A stretch of DNA of 64,000 nt from Saprospiraceae bacterium. GTDB lineage: Bacteria; Bacteroidota; Bacteroidia; Chitinophagales; Saprospiraceae. The position numbers and the translations under genes are program-made. The notes under the pieces are model-generated. The model did not search any database, was not told the origin of the DNA, and worked only from the letters and a program-made list of their open reading frames with translations. Positions 54,077 through 63,416 of the stretch are shown one piece after another. The number at the start of each line of letters is the position of its first letter. Position 1 is the first letter of the stretch. The stretch spans positions 806,001 to 870,000 of the forward strand of contig JADJPZ010000003.1 in the NCBI GenBank assembly GCA_016713025.1, read 5' to 3'.

Positions 54077-55252
54077 ATGAACACATTAATGAATATCACA
54101 AAAAATTTTGTGATAGTGTGTTTTCTTAACTTTGTATCGATAACGGCATTTACAAAATCCCCCAATAATGCTGAAATCATCACAAGATTAGAAAGTCTTA
54201 ACACTATCATAGACATGCGCATCACTGAAGAAGTGTTGACTCAAGTAAACTATTCTGTTGAAAAATGGAGATATGACAGCCAGGTTATACTTGGAAGAGC
54301 ATCCATGTATTTCCCAGTGATAGAAAACGTACTGAGAGAGAAAAATCTACCCGAAGATCTCAAATACATTGCTGTCATTGAATCAGCCTTATTGCCCAGA
54401 GCCAAATCAAGACAAGGGGCATCCGGAATGTGGCAATTTATGGAAGGAACTGCCGAGATGTATGGACTTAATATTACCAGACATATCGATGAAAGGAGAG
54501 ATATTATAATGTCCACTGAAAAAGCCACTGATTATCTTCAGTTACTATATGAAACGTATGGCAACTGGACATTAGCATTAGCTGCATACAACTGTGGAAC
54601 CGGACGTCTCAATAAAGCCATAAAAAAATCTGGAGGAAGTAAAAATTATTGGACAGTTGCAGAACATCTCCCAAATGAAACTAAAAAGTACATTCCAAGA
54701 TTTATTGCGGCTATGTATCTGATAAACTATTACTACCATCATGATCTTAATCCCATTCAGGTTTCCGATGAACTCAGGTATACTTCTACAGTTAAAATTT
54801 TTCAAAAGACCGATTTACAGAAATTGAGTAAAGAATTTGAAATCGATTATAACCTATTGCAAATACTTAACCCAGTGTATGTAAAAGATTATATTCCGGA
54901 GCCAAAAGAAGATCAATACTTCACCTTGACCTTGCCTGACCATAAAATGATGGCATATATTGAAAAGTATAAATCAGTAGGTCAGCTGGTATACAACCCC
55001 CTTTCACAAAAAAGACCAGAATTGGTTGATACACGTATTGCAATTGCTGTTCCAAGGTCACCTAAAGACTATATAACTTTTTTGACAAAAGAGATCGTCA
55101 TGACCAGGGATAACCTGAAAGATAGTAGTATTTATAAAAATTTACCACAAGGCATACTTCAGGGTAGAGAGCGATTCAAACTATATCAATTAGGTAAAAA
55201 GAATCATTGGCAGATGTGGCAGAAGCAAAAAACATTCCGCTTGCTTCATTGA
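54077..55252 (+). CDS. Membrane-bound lytic murein transglycosylase (SLT domain, MltD-like)
   Basis: 391 aa. Cleaves peptidoglycan strands to form 1,6-anhydro-muramyl ends. A signal peptide (about 1-27) leads to the exterior. The SLT domain starts near 85: IAVIESALLPRAKSRQGASG carries the catalytic Glu and the ES..P..K.S..GA.G.WQF motif, then GMWQFMEGTAEMYGL, and ALAAYNCGTGRLNKAI matches the AAYN.G motif. The C-terminal part (KIFQKTDLQKLSKEFEIDYN...LQILNPVY) resembles a LysM-like region as in MltD. It has its own promoter and a strong terminator. Confidence 0.88.
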   Translation: MNTLMNITKNFVIVCFLNFVSITAFTKSPNNAEIITRLESLNTIIDMRITEEVLTQVNYSVEKWRYDSQVILGRASMYFPVIENVLREKNLPEDLKYIAVIESALLPRAKSRQGASGMWQFMEGTAEMYGLNITRHIDERRDIIMSTEKATDYLQLLYETYGNWTLALAAYNCGTGRLNKAIKKSGGSKNYWTVAEHLPNETKKYIPRFIAAMYLINYYYHHDLNPIQVSDELRYTSTVKIFQKTDLQKLSKEFEIDYNLLQILNPVYVKDYIPEPKEDQYFTLTLPDHKMMAYIEKYKSVGQLVYNPLSQKRPELVDTRIAIAVPRSPKDYITFLTKEIVMTRDNLKDSSIYKNLPQGILQGRERFKLYQLGKKNHWQMWQKQKTFRLLH

Positions 55253-55347
55253 TCAGCCTAAACAACATTGATGAAACTAAGGGTATACCTCCAGGTAGCA
55301 TCATTATACTATCTAAATAGTTAACCAATCACCATTGTCTAAATAAG

Positions 55348-55385
55348 AATAGGACTGCTTTTCATTAGGCAGGCCTATTTTTTTT
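55348..55385 (+). terminator. Rho-independent terminator after the transglycosylase
   Basis: AATAGGACTGC (55348-55358) pairs with GCAGGCCTATT (55369-55379), one mismatch, followed by eight T. Confidence 0.85.
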
Positions 55386-55470
55386 AATTTATTTTGAGGA
55401 CAAAATCTTTTTCTGTTCCTTACAATACATATGATCTTTTCCCGTTTATCAATTAAAATCTAATCCTATT

Positions 55471-55836
55471 ATGCAATTCATTCTTAAAACGTTCTCGATT
55501 GTGGTCATTCTTACTACATTTATCACATGTACAAAAGACAGTACAACTGAAAGTAACGCATCATGCTCTACAGTGGTCTCCACATATACTAACAATGTTG
55601 CCACTATTATGAATGCCTCCTGCGCATCAGCTGGTTGCCACAGTGCTTCGACAAAGGCTGCAGGGTATGACCTGAGCAGCTACAATGGCACAAAATCAGG
55701 TGCTGCTAATAGTAAGTTTTTAAAGTCTATCAAGCATGAGAGTGGTGCCGACAAAATGCCTCAAGGCGGAAGTAAACTTCCTGATGCTTCCATTAAATTG
55801 ATAGAATGCTGGATAGCTAACGGAACTCCACAATAA
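55471..55836 (+). CDS. Small lipoprotein with CX4CH heme-type motif
   Basis: 121 aa. A lipoprotein-like signal (ending TTFITC, Cys20) leads to a secreted domain containing IMNASCASAGCHSA near 52, a CX4CH motif, and DKMPQGG near 95 with a possible axial Met. Bacteroidota have many small proteins with C-x-x-x-x-C-H in a cytochrome c-like frame; whether heme is attached is not shown. The ccmB/ccmC genes at 2.9-4.7 kb would fit a need for heme attachment. It is monocistronic as seen, 85 nt after the terminator. Confidence 0.6.
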   Translation: MQFILKTFSIVVILTTFITCTKDSTTESNASCSTVVSTYTNNVATIMNASCASAGCHSASTKAAGYDLSSYNGTKSGAANSKFLKSIKHESGADKMPQGGSKLPDASIKLIECWIANGTPQ

Positions 55837-55972
55837 AATCAATTCGCAATCAAATTGAAATTATTTTTTTCGAAAGGTTAAACTAGTGCTGCCTGGGGTA
55901 GCGACGTATTGCCTATTACAACGATTTGAAAAATATTTTTCAAAATGATATATCTTTCAGGTAAATCAACTA

Positions 55973-56224
55973 TTAAGAGTATGCTTTAAATTTTTCTTAG
56001 TTGTAAATCTATAAAACCTAAATATCTAAAATGAGTTCCGTAATGAAGATCAAAAGTACAATAAAATAAGCATTTTTGACTACAAATCATACCGTGTGCA
56101 GCTATGCTGTAGCATCGCTATGGTGCGAAGTCAAAAATGAACGTAGTGCCTTATTTTGCAGTAATTTTGGTCTGGAATAGGAAATTCATTTAAGATTTTT
56201 AGGTAAAAGTTTAGACACTCTTAA
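55973..56224. repeat. Long imperfect palindrome, about 252 bp
   Basis: Three nested arm pairs are seen: TTAAGAGT (55973) with ACTCTTAA (ends 56224); ACCTAAATATCTAAAATGAG near 56017 with the region at 56179-56205; and AAAATAAG...ATTTTTGACT near 56062 with AGTCAAAAAT...CTTATTTT ending near 56157. A further copy of the end (TTAAGAGTGTGTTTAAATTTT-like) lies at about 56299. No coding capacity, and no target duplication was found. Confidence 0.65.
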
Positions 56225-56422
56225 GGAATAATTTGATAGATATAGTTTTCTATTTTAAAGATTGTGATTTTGAGAAGGAAATTAAAAATGCATTAAACAA
56301 TTAAGAGTGTGTTTAAATTTTCATGTTTGAGTGAATGCAAGTAAATTTAACTTTAGACATGATGACTGAATGGCCTCGTTTGTGACGAGAATTTAGTAAA
56401 ATACTTTACTCGAGAAAAATAA

Positions 56423-57127
56423 TTACTGTCTTCCGTTATACAGAACGATTGAAATTCCGTACAAAAAAAACCTTTCATCAAGAGGTTTGGCAGCTACATA
56501 GTTTTTGTCCAGCTGGACATTAAGCTCCTGATCAAAACTGCTCATATCCAGATTGCTGAGTGGTACCTGCACATAGGGTTTGAAGGCTATACCTACTTTC
56601 TCTCCGGGAAACTGGAACAGGAGATAAAACTTACTGGCATATCCTGATTCCGAAGTCACAGATTTCTTTTTTCTTGGTGCTCCAAATATATCTGTTTTTG
56701 CCCTTGCTGTTCTATGGCCTATAGAAGCACCATAGCCGACCTTTCCAAAATAGTTTTCCACTCCTAGTGAGTATTCTGTGAGGCTCACAAACCATTTGTC
56801 CTGGAAGCTCGTCTTATCATTCAATTGACCAAATACATCACTTTTATCGCTCATATTGTGCCATGAAAGCTCAAAACCCACTCTGTTGATCCTGTATCTC
56901 AATCCTATCTCCAAGCCGTGCATTGATCTTATTTCATTTAAAGCGTCATCAAGTCTGCCGCCATATTTTCCTATAAAATCTTCATTAAATTTCCTAACGA
57001 TATTATTTAGATCGTGAGCAGAAGTAAACCCTCCGGTATATCCAACTTTTATATTTAACTGACTCACCAGGACATTCAAATAAATCAGCGTGAAAAAAAA
57101 TAAGAAGATAATTCTGCGTTGGAGCAT
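56423..57127 (-). CDS. Predicted outer-membrane beta-barrel protein, function unknown
   Basis: 234 aa. A signal peptide (ending NVLVSQ, about residue 22) is followed by alternating amphipathic strands (LNIKVGYTGGFTSAH, HGLEIGLRYRINRVGFELSW, VGYGASIGHRTARAK, KVGIAFKPYVQVPL) and ends RFFLYGISIVLYNGRQ. No family was recognised. CAAAAATA at 57159-57166 (minus-strand TATTTTTG) could be its -7 box. It stands alone and is divergent from the glycosyltransferase gene. Confidence 0.6.
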   Translation of the reverse strand: MLQRRIIFLFFFTLIYLNVLVSQLNIKVGYTGGFTSAHDLNNIVRKFNEDFIGKYGGRLDDALNEIRSMHGLEIGLRYRINRVGFELSWHNMSDKSDVFGQLNDKTSFQDKWFVSLTEYSLGVENYFGKVGYGASIGHRTARAKTDIFGAPRKKKSVTSESGYASKFYLLFQFPGEKVGIAFKPYVQVPLSNLDMSSFDQELNVQLDKNYVAAKPLDERFFLYGISIVLYNGRQ

Positions 57128-57284
57128 GGAAGTTGTTTAGAAAAATTAAAAAGATACGCAAAAATAAATGAAATTTGCGAATCTTTGCAGTTTCTGTAAC
57201 AAAGTGTGTTTATCAAATTGTAAGTTTTCGGTATTATTCTTAGTAGACGGTAAAAATGTGGTTGGATTGTGTGGGTCGTCACTT

Positions 57285-57366
57285 TAGGGAATGAGCCTGC
57301 CTGCCTACATAGCCAGGCAGGGATAGCGGGGAAGAAAATATGAATTTGTGAAATTTGTTATACACA
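57285..57366. repeat. Partial copy of the TGTGTATAAC repeat with REP-like palindrome
   Basis: TTTAGGGAATGAG... ends ...AATTTGTTATACACA, as at 53300-53350. A palindrome CCTGCCTGCC...AGCCAGGCAGG lies in the middle. It sits 20 nt upstream of the glycosyltransferase gene, where it may affect expression. Confidence 0.6.
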
Positions 57367-57386
57367 CGTAACAAACATCTCTTTCT

Positions 57387-59306
57387 ATGGCAAAAAGTAA
57401 AATAAAACCCACTGAAAATAAGGGGAAGATAGTTGGAGTTCAGGCTGTCATTGCAGATCCTATTGCCCATACCAAGGGAAGTTTTTTTAATAGTGATGTA
57501 CTGAAAAGCTGGATTCCTGTTTCGGTAGTGATCATGGTGCTGAGTTATGTGTTATATTTCCAGTGCATTTCTTATGGGTATGTGCTGGATGATCTGATTG
57601 TTATTCAGGAAAACAAGTTTACAAAACAAGGTTTCGGTGGTGTCTGGGATATCTTTACCACGGAGAGTTTTACGGGATATTTCGGAGAGAAAAAAGAATT
57701 GGTCCAAGGTAACCGGTATCGTCCTTTATCAATTGCCACTTTTGCAGTTGAATATGGTATTTTCGGAAAGGAAAACCCGGTATTCAGTCACTTTATCAAT
57801 ATTTTATTGTATGGTTTGACAGGCATTCTCTTATGGATGGTGCTGGCGCCCATGTTTAGAAATTTCACCGGTAACAAATGGTGGTTTTCTGTCCCATTTG
57901 TTGGTGCATTGATTTTTATCGCTCACCCCATACATACTGAAGCTGTAGCAAATATCAAAGGCAGAGATGAAATCATGGCCATGTTGTTTTCATTGGGGGC
58001 TCTTTATGGAGCAATGAGGTTTATAGACAATAGTAGCCTAAAATGGCTGTCGATAAGCATGGTAAGCTATTTTTTAGGTTTACTATCAAAAGAGAATGCC
58101 ATCACCTTTTTGGCTATCATTCCTTTGAGCATATACTTTTTTAGCAAACCTGACTGGAGCAAGCTCGGGAAACTAGTAATGTGGCTATTGATCACTACAG
58201 TCTTGTATCTTGTGCTTCGATTCAATATGGCAGGTGTCCCAAAATTCAGTCAGGAGATCAAAGACATCATGAATAACCCATTTCTGAGCATGAAACCTGA
58301 CCAAAAACTGGGGAGTATCATGTACACGTTACTCAAGTACATTCAACTCATGGTTTGGCCACATCCACTGTCTCATGATTATTATCCATATGCCATTCCG
58401 AAGATCAGCGTATTTAAACCTATTCCCTTACTTTCATTATTTACTTATATTAGTTTGGCCATCCTGGCATTCAAGGGATGGAGACAAAAGACGGTTTACT
58501 CATATTCCATTTGGTTTTACTTGTTTGCTCTCACGATCGTGTCCAACTTTGTGATCAACCTTGGCACATTTATGAATGAACGATTCATATTTATGGCCTC
58601 AGCAGGGTTTTGTATTGCTGTTGCCTATTTTTTAATGGAACATCTCCCGGCTTTGTCTCCTAAGTATGGTTACAAAGCAGGACTGGCTATAGCTTTAATT
58701 GCAATTATGGGGTATGGTGCCAAGACATTTGTTAGGGTGCCAGTGTGGAAAGATGCACTTTCACTCAATGAGGCCGCCGTAGCAATATCCTCTAATAGTG
58801 CTCGCGCTAATTCATTTTTAGCAACTGCGCTTTTTGAAAAATTCAAGGTGACAGAAAATATTGAAGAAAAAAGAAAACTTATAGACAGGACAGAAAAATA
58901 TGCTCAAAAGGCGGTGGATATACTTCCGGATTACCTCAATGGCAATCTGATGGTACTGGGTGTAGTATCTGAGCGGTACAAGTTTGACAAAGATATCAAA
59001 AAGTACATTGAAGGCATTCGACCTGTTATCCTGCGTCGGCCTGATATTGGTTTTATTAAAGAATTTAGTGATTATTTAAAAGGAAGCCATAATGAGGAGT
59101 TATTTCCATTTTATCTTGAAGTGGGTCAGGAATTGATGCAGTTTAACGATATGAGAAGGAAGTATTCAGTTGATTTTCTCAAATATGCTTATGAAATTCA
59201 ACCAGCAAACAAGCAGGTAAATATAGCCCTTGGGCAAGCGTATGAAATAAACGGAAACGCAGCAGAAGCCGCAAGATTTAAAGCCGCAGCACAGTCTCTA
59301 CAATGA
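57387..59306 (+). CDS. TMTC-like membrane glycosyltransferase with C-terminal TPR
   Basis: 639 aa. Residues 45-480 hold about eleven membrane helices; the first luminal/periplasmic loop has YGYVLDDLIVIQEN, an Asp-Asp pair typical of GT-C fold enzymes, and AHPIHTEAVANIKGRDEI near 195 is the block shared with TMTC O-mannosyltransferases. The tail (about 490-639) is helical and TPR-like (ALGQAYEINGNAAEAARFKA). It should transfer a sugar from a polyprenyl phosphate to protein or envelope glycan; donor and acceptor are unknown. Its stop overlaps the dprA start by 4 nt. Confidence 0.75.
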   Translation: MAKSKIKPTENKGKIVGVQAVIADPIAHTKGSFFNSDVLKSWIPVSVVIMVLSYVLYFQCISYGYVLDDLIVIQENKFTKQGFGGVWDIFTTESFTGYFGEKKELVQGNRYRPLSIATFAVEYGIFGKENPVFSHFINILLYGLTGILLWMVLAPMFRNFTGNKWWFSVPFVGALIFIAHPIHTEAVANIKGRDEIMAMLFSLGALYGAMRFIDNSSLKWLSISMVSYFLGLLSKENAITFLAIIPLSIYFFSKPDWSKLGKLVMWLLITTVLYLVLRFNMAGVPKFSQEIKDIMNNPFLSMKPDQKLGSIMYTLLKYIQLMVWPHPLSHDYYPYAIPKISVFKPIPLLSLFTYISLAILAFKGWRQKTVYSYSIWFYLFALTIVSNFVINLGTFMNERFIFMASAGFCIAVAYFLMEHLPALSPKYGYKAGLAIALIAIMGYGAKTFVRVPVWKDALSLNEAAVAISSNSARANSFLATALFEKFKVTENIEEKRKLIDRTEKYAQKAVDILPDYLNGNLMVLGVVSERYKFDKDIKKYIEGIRPVILRRPDIGFIKEFSDYLKGSHNEELFPFYLEVGQELMQFNDMRRKYSVDFLKYAYEIQPANKQVNIALGQAYEINGNAAEAARFKAAAQSLQ

Positions 59307-60405
59307 CCAGTCAGGAGTATTTATACCTCATAGCACTTACAAAAACACCAAAAGTTGGACCTGTCATAGGGAAAAACCTTATTTCTTATTGTGGAGGCAT
59401 AGAAGCAGTGTTTAAAGAAAGTAAAAAAAATCTGATAAAAATACCCGGTATAGGACCTATCATAGCTGAAAATTTCGATCCTGTCAGTTTGCAGCTTGAA
59501 GCAGAAAAAGAGATGGAGTTCATTGCTAAAAATGACATAACTCTTTTATCTTACTTGGACAAGAACTATCCAAAACGTATGCTTCAAATCGAATCATGTC
59601 CATTGATATTGTATTATAAAGGCAGCGCAGTACTCAACCATCACCGGACAGTAGCCATTGTCGGTACCAGAAAGCCTTCAGACTACGGGAAAGTCATGTG
59701 TGAAAAAATAGTCGAAGGACTCAAACCCTATGATATCCTGCTGATCAGTGGTTTAGCGTATGGAATAGACGTTACAGCGCATAAAAAATCCCTTGAAGCA
59801 GACATACCTACTGTGGGTGTCCTCGGTCATGGTCTTGACCGGTTTTATCCTTCTGATCATACATCTTTGGCTAAAAAAATGATACAGCATCACGGAGGTG
59901 TCATCACAGAATTTCCATCAGGCACCCTTCCCGATAGAGAAAATTTCCCTATGCGCAACAGAATCATTGCTGCCATGAGCGATGTTGTAGTAGTAATAGA
60001 GTCTAAACGAAAAGGCGGATCAATCATCTCAGCTGAATTTGCCAATGATTTTAACAGAGATGTTTTTGCTCTGCCCGGACCTGTCAATGATGAACGTTCG
60101 GAAGGATGTAACAAACTCATCAAGCAAAATAAAGCGCATCTGATAGAATCCGCTTCTGATATTGCTTATGTCATGAGATGGGAAGAACTGGATGCCAAAA
60201 AGTAGTTCAACAACAATTGTTTATCGAATTGGAAGAAGACGAGTCCAGAATGATGACCATCATCAGAGATGCAAGAGAGATCACAATTGATGTACTTACT
60301 TATAAGATGGCAATGTCCCCATCCTCTGTGTCAAGCCTGCTGCTCAAACTCGAATTTAAGGGCCTGGTGCGATCACTGCCCGGCAAAAAATATACCCTGA
60401 ACTGA
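59303..60405 (+). pseudogene. dprA: DNA processing protein DprA, frameshifted before the winged-helix tail
   Basis: Protects incoming single-stranded DNA and loads RecA during natural transformation. Helix-hairpin-helix-like N-terminus (GPVIGKNLISYCGG, IPGIGPIIAENF), then the Rossmann-fold DprA core: VAIVGTRKPSDYGK near 115, LLISGLAYGIDVTAHKKSL near 148, GVLGHGLDRFYPSDH and FPMRNRIIAAMSDVVVVIES. The frame ends at 60205. At the A5 run 60197-60201 the next frame continues VVQQQLFIELEED into the usual C-terminal winged helix (to 60405; ALSPSSVSS-like LTYKMAMSPSSVSSLLLKLE). A single-base error would explain it. The overlap with the upstream gene suggests one operon. Confidence 0.85.
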
Positions 60406-60416
60406 ATAAAAAATAA

Positions 60417-61428
60417 ATGATGCAAAAAAAGCGGTTTTTCTGTATAGATGCGCATACGTGTGGCAATCCTGTACGTGTGGTAGCAGGAGGTGGTCCGGAC
60501 CTGACTGGAAATAATATGGTGGAGAAAAGAGCTTATTTTCTGGAACATCATGACTGGATCAGAAAAAGCCTCATGTTCGAGCCCCGCGGTCATGATATGA
60601 TGAGCGGAAGTATACTGTATCCACCCCATGACCCGCAAAATGATGTTGCTGTCCTATTCATAGAAACCAGTGGATGTCTGCCTATGTGCGGACACGGTAC
60701 TATCGGTACTATCACCATAGCCATTGAAGAAGGACTTATCACTCCTCGTAATCCTGGCAAAATAAAAATGGAAACCCCGGCAGGGTTGGTACATATAGTA
60801 TATCACCAAAATGAAAAGGGTAAAGTGACATCTGTCAAATTAACGAACGTTGGTTCGTTTTTGTATAAAGCAGACTTAAAAATAGTTTGCCCGGATCTTG
60901 GAGAATTAACAGCTGATGTCGCTTACGGAGGTAATTTTTATGCTATCATAGATCCGCAGCAGAATTATCCCGGATTTGAAAAATATACAGCCGATCAACT
61001 CCATATCCTGGAGCAGGGCAATACGTACAGATATCAACCAAAAATATACATTTCAGCATCCCGAGATTTCCGATATCAACTGGTGTAGCCATGTATTGTG
61101 GACGGGTGCCACTATCGATCCAACTTCTACCGCCAGAAATGCGGTATTTTATGGTGATAAAGCCATCGACAGATCACCATGTGGCACAGGTACTTCGGCG
61201 AGAATGGCACAGTGGTACGCAAAAGGAAAACTGAAAGAAGGCGATAAGTTTGTTCACGAAAGTTTTATTGGCAGTAAGTTTACAGGTACAATCGAAGGAC
61301 TCACCAAAGTTGGACCATTTGATGCCATCATTCCCGGTATCGAAGGCTGGGCAAAAATATATGGGTACAATACCATTCTTGTTGACCCTGAAGACGATCC
61401 ATATGCCGGTGGATTTCAGGTGATTTGA
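60417..61428 (+). pseudogene. 4-hydroxyproline epimerase / proline racemase family, frameshifted
   Basis: Cofactor-free epimerase using two Cys. The first Cys is in LPMCGHGTIGTI near 88 and the second in DRSPCGTGTSARMAQW in the second part; both are kept. The DAHTCGNPVRVV start is also typical. The frame breaks near 61020: EQGNT continues as RTDINQKYTFQHPE one base away, and the end runs to 61428. With the second Cys as in hydroxyproline epimerases and a DadA-like oxidase nearby, trans-4-hydroxy-L-proline is the probable substrate. The total would be about 336 aa. Confidence 0.8.
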
Positions 61429-61463
61429 AAAATATATTTTCCTATAAACCGGATATCTATCTT

Positions 61464-61490
61464 TTGAGATGTAAAACAGTCTTATATTTG
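61464..61490 (+). promoter_or_regulatory. Possible promoter for the Uma2 gene
   Basis: TTG at 61464-61466, 16 nt, then TATATTTG at 61483-61490. The ATG at 61514 follows 23 nt later. Confidence 0.4.
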
Positions 61491-61513
61491 TGTTCAGAAA
61501 ATATCTTAAACAT

Positions 61514-62126
61514 ATGTCTGAAAATATTAAAGAAAATGTTGTCAGTGAGCCTGCGGGTGAATATGGTATTGAATATACTTATGCCGACTATATGAAATTT
61601 GAATTTGAAGAAATGGTCGAGCTTATACGCGGTAAGATCTTTCAGAATGAGCCCAGCACCAAGGTCATCACACCAGATTGCTGCCGGGAATTTGCATGGG
61701 CCTATGTGGCAATTGCTTAGAAAGTCGACATGTAGAGCATTCATAGCTCCGTTTGATGTCATACTACCTATCGCCAATAAGAAAAGAGATAAAGCCACTA
61801 CAGTGGTTCAAACTGATATTTGTGTGATTTGTAATCCTGAAATAGTTGAGGATGCAGGTTGTTTTGGAGTGCCGGACTGGATTATAGAAATCCTGTCTCC
61901 ACATACCAGTAAAAAGGACCTTCAACTGAAATATGATGTATATGAAGAAGCAGGCGTAAAGGAATATTGGATAGTTATGCCTCAGGAAAAGCTCATCGAA
62001 GTATTTATCCTTGAAAACAATAAATACCGTCGTATCAAAACCTACGCGCAGGATGATGAGGTGACATCATATACACTCCCTGACTTGACTTACAAATTGG
62101 AAGAAATCTTTACTGATATAAAATAA
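61514..62126 (+). pseudogene. Uma2-family (DUF820) PD-(D/E)xK-like protein, frameshifted
   Basis: About 200 aa once mended. The first part (61514-61720) has YTYADYMKFEFEEMVELIRGK. Sense then moves frame near 61640: MSPAP and the later IAAGNLHGPMWQLLRKSTC lie one base away, with STK still in the first frame, so two or three indels are needed. The second part has AFIAPFDVILP, QTDICVICNP, PDWIIEILSPHTSKKDLQLK and YDVYEEAGVKEYWIVMP, the DUF820 core with its D...E-x-x-x-x-x-K arrangement. A nuclease fold is predicted for the family; the biological role is unknown. It separates the epimerase from the oxidase gene. Confidence 0.75.
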
Positions 62127-62174
62127 TAATATATCAGCACTTTCTTTTTTAATGAATAATACACAGAATACTTA

Positions 62175-63409
62175 ATGCACATTACCATAATCGGAGCCGG
62201 AGTCATAGGAATGACAACAGCATACTACCTCACTCAAGCAGGACATGAAGTTGCCATTATCGAGAAAAGTGATGGCACTAACAATTGTTCGTTTGGAAAT
62301 GCAGGATATATCTCTCCCAGTCATTTTATACCCTTGGCATCACCGGGGATAGTGGCTCAGGGGCTTAAATGGATGCTGAGTTCCTCCAGTCCTTTTTATA
62401 TCAAGCCCAGGCTCGACACATCATTAGTAAAATGGGGACTAAAGTTTTACTCCAATGCCAACGAAAAAACTGTTGCAAAAATGCTCCGCATCTCAATAAT
62501 ATCTTGCAATTATCCAGAAAACTGACTATCGATCTCAACAATGATCTTAATAAGGGTTTTTCATTGGAGACCAAAGGTTGCTTTATGTTGTACAAAACAG
62601 AAGAAACCGGCCACCACGAAGCCGAACTAGCCCGAGAAGCAAAAAAATACGGAATGGAAGCGACGGTGATGTCTCAGTCAGAAATACAAAAGATGGAACC
62701 GGCTGTCACGGTAGATGTAATTGGGGGCGTCTATTTTCCTATCGATTGTCATCTTCATCCATTACACATGATGGCGTCCATCACTCAATGGCTGACCTAT
62801 GCAGGTGTAAAAATTTTATATCAACATGAGGTCCGGGATTTCGAAGTAGAATCAGGACAAGTTAAAGCGGTAATAACCGATAAGGGCAAAATCACTTGCG
62901 ATCATTTGGTAGTAGCAGTAGGTTCTTGGCTGGAAATATTGTCTGCTAAGCTTGGTATCAGTCTTTTGCTTCAAGCTGGAAAAGGATATAGTGTCACCTA
63001 TAATAACAGGCCCTATAATTTGGCCCATCCTTCCATTTTAGTAGATGCGAGAGTAGCATGACGCCACTAGGCAATTCACTTAGGGTAGGTGGTACTATGG
63101 AGCTGACAGGCATCAATAGCGATATCAATATGAAAAGGGTCAAACCTATAGTAGATGCGGCAAATGATTATTATCCTGATTTACACACTCCCGGAGGCAC
63201 AAGTGGAAAAAAGTATGGAGTGGACTTCGTCCTTGTTCGCCGGATGGATTACCGTATTTAGGCAACAGCCCGCATCATCAAAATGTAACTATTGCGGGTG
63301 GCCACGCCATGTTGGGCATATCATTGGCAGCTACTGGATTATTGGTAAAACAAATTGTCCAGAAGGAAAAACAGAAATTCCTGTTGAAGCTTTCAGAGTG
63401 GAAAGGTAA
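62175..63409 (+). pseudogene. DadA-like FAD-dependent D-amino-acid oxidoreductase, multiply frameshifted
   Basis: Flavoprotein that oxidises D-amino acids or, in hydroxyproline pathways, cis-4-hydroxy-D-proline. The N-terminal dinucleotide-binding motif HITIIGAGVIGMTTAYYLTQ is at the start (ATG 62175), and NAGYISPSHFIPLASPG follows. The sense continues across breaks near 62490, 63055, 63225 and 63370; blocks include FYPIDCHL-like YFPIDCHLHPLHM, TPLGNSLRVGGTMEL, SGLRPCSPDGLPYLGNSP (63233-63287, another frame) and AGGHAMLGISLAATG. The end EAFRVER (63409) fits the family. The density of indels points to poor sequence here. Confidence 0.75.
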
Positions 63410-63416
63410 AATTCCG

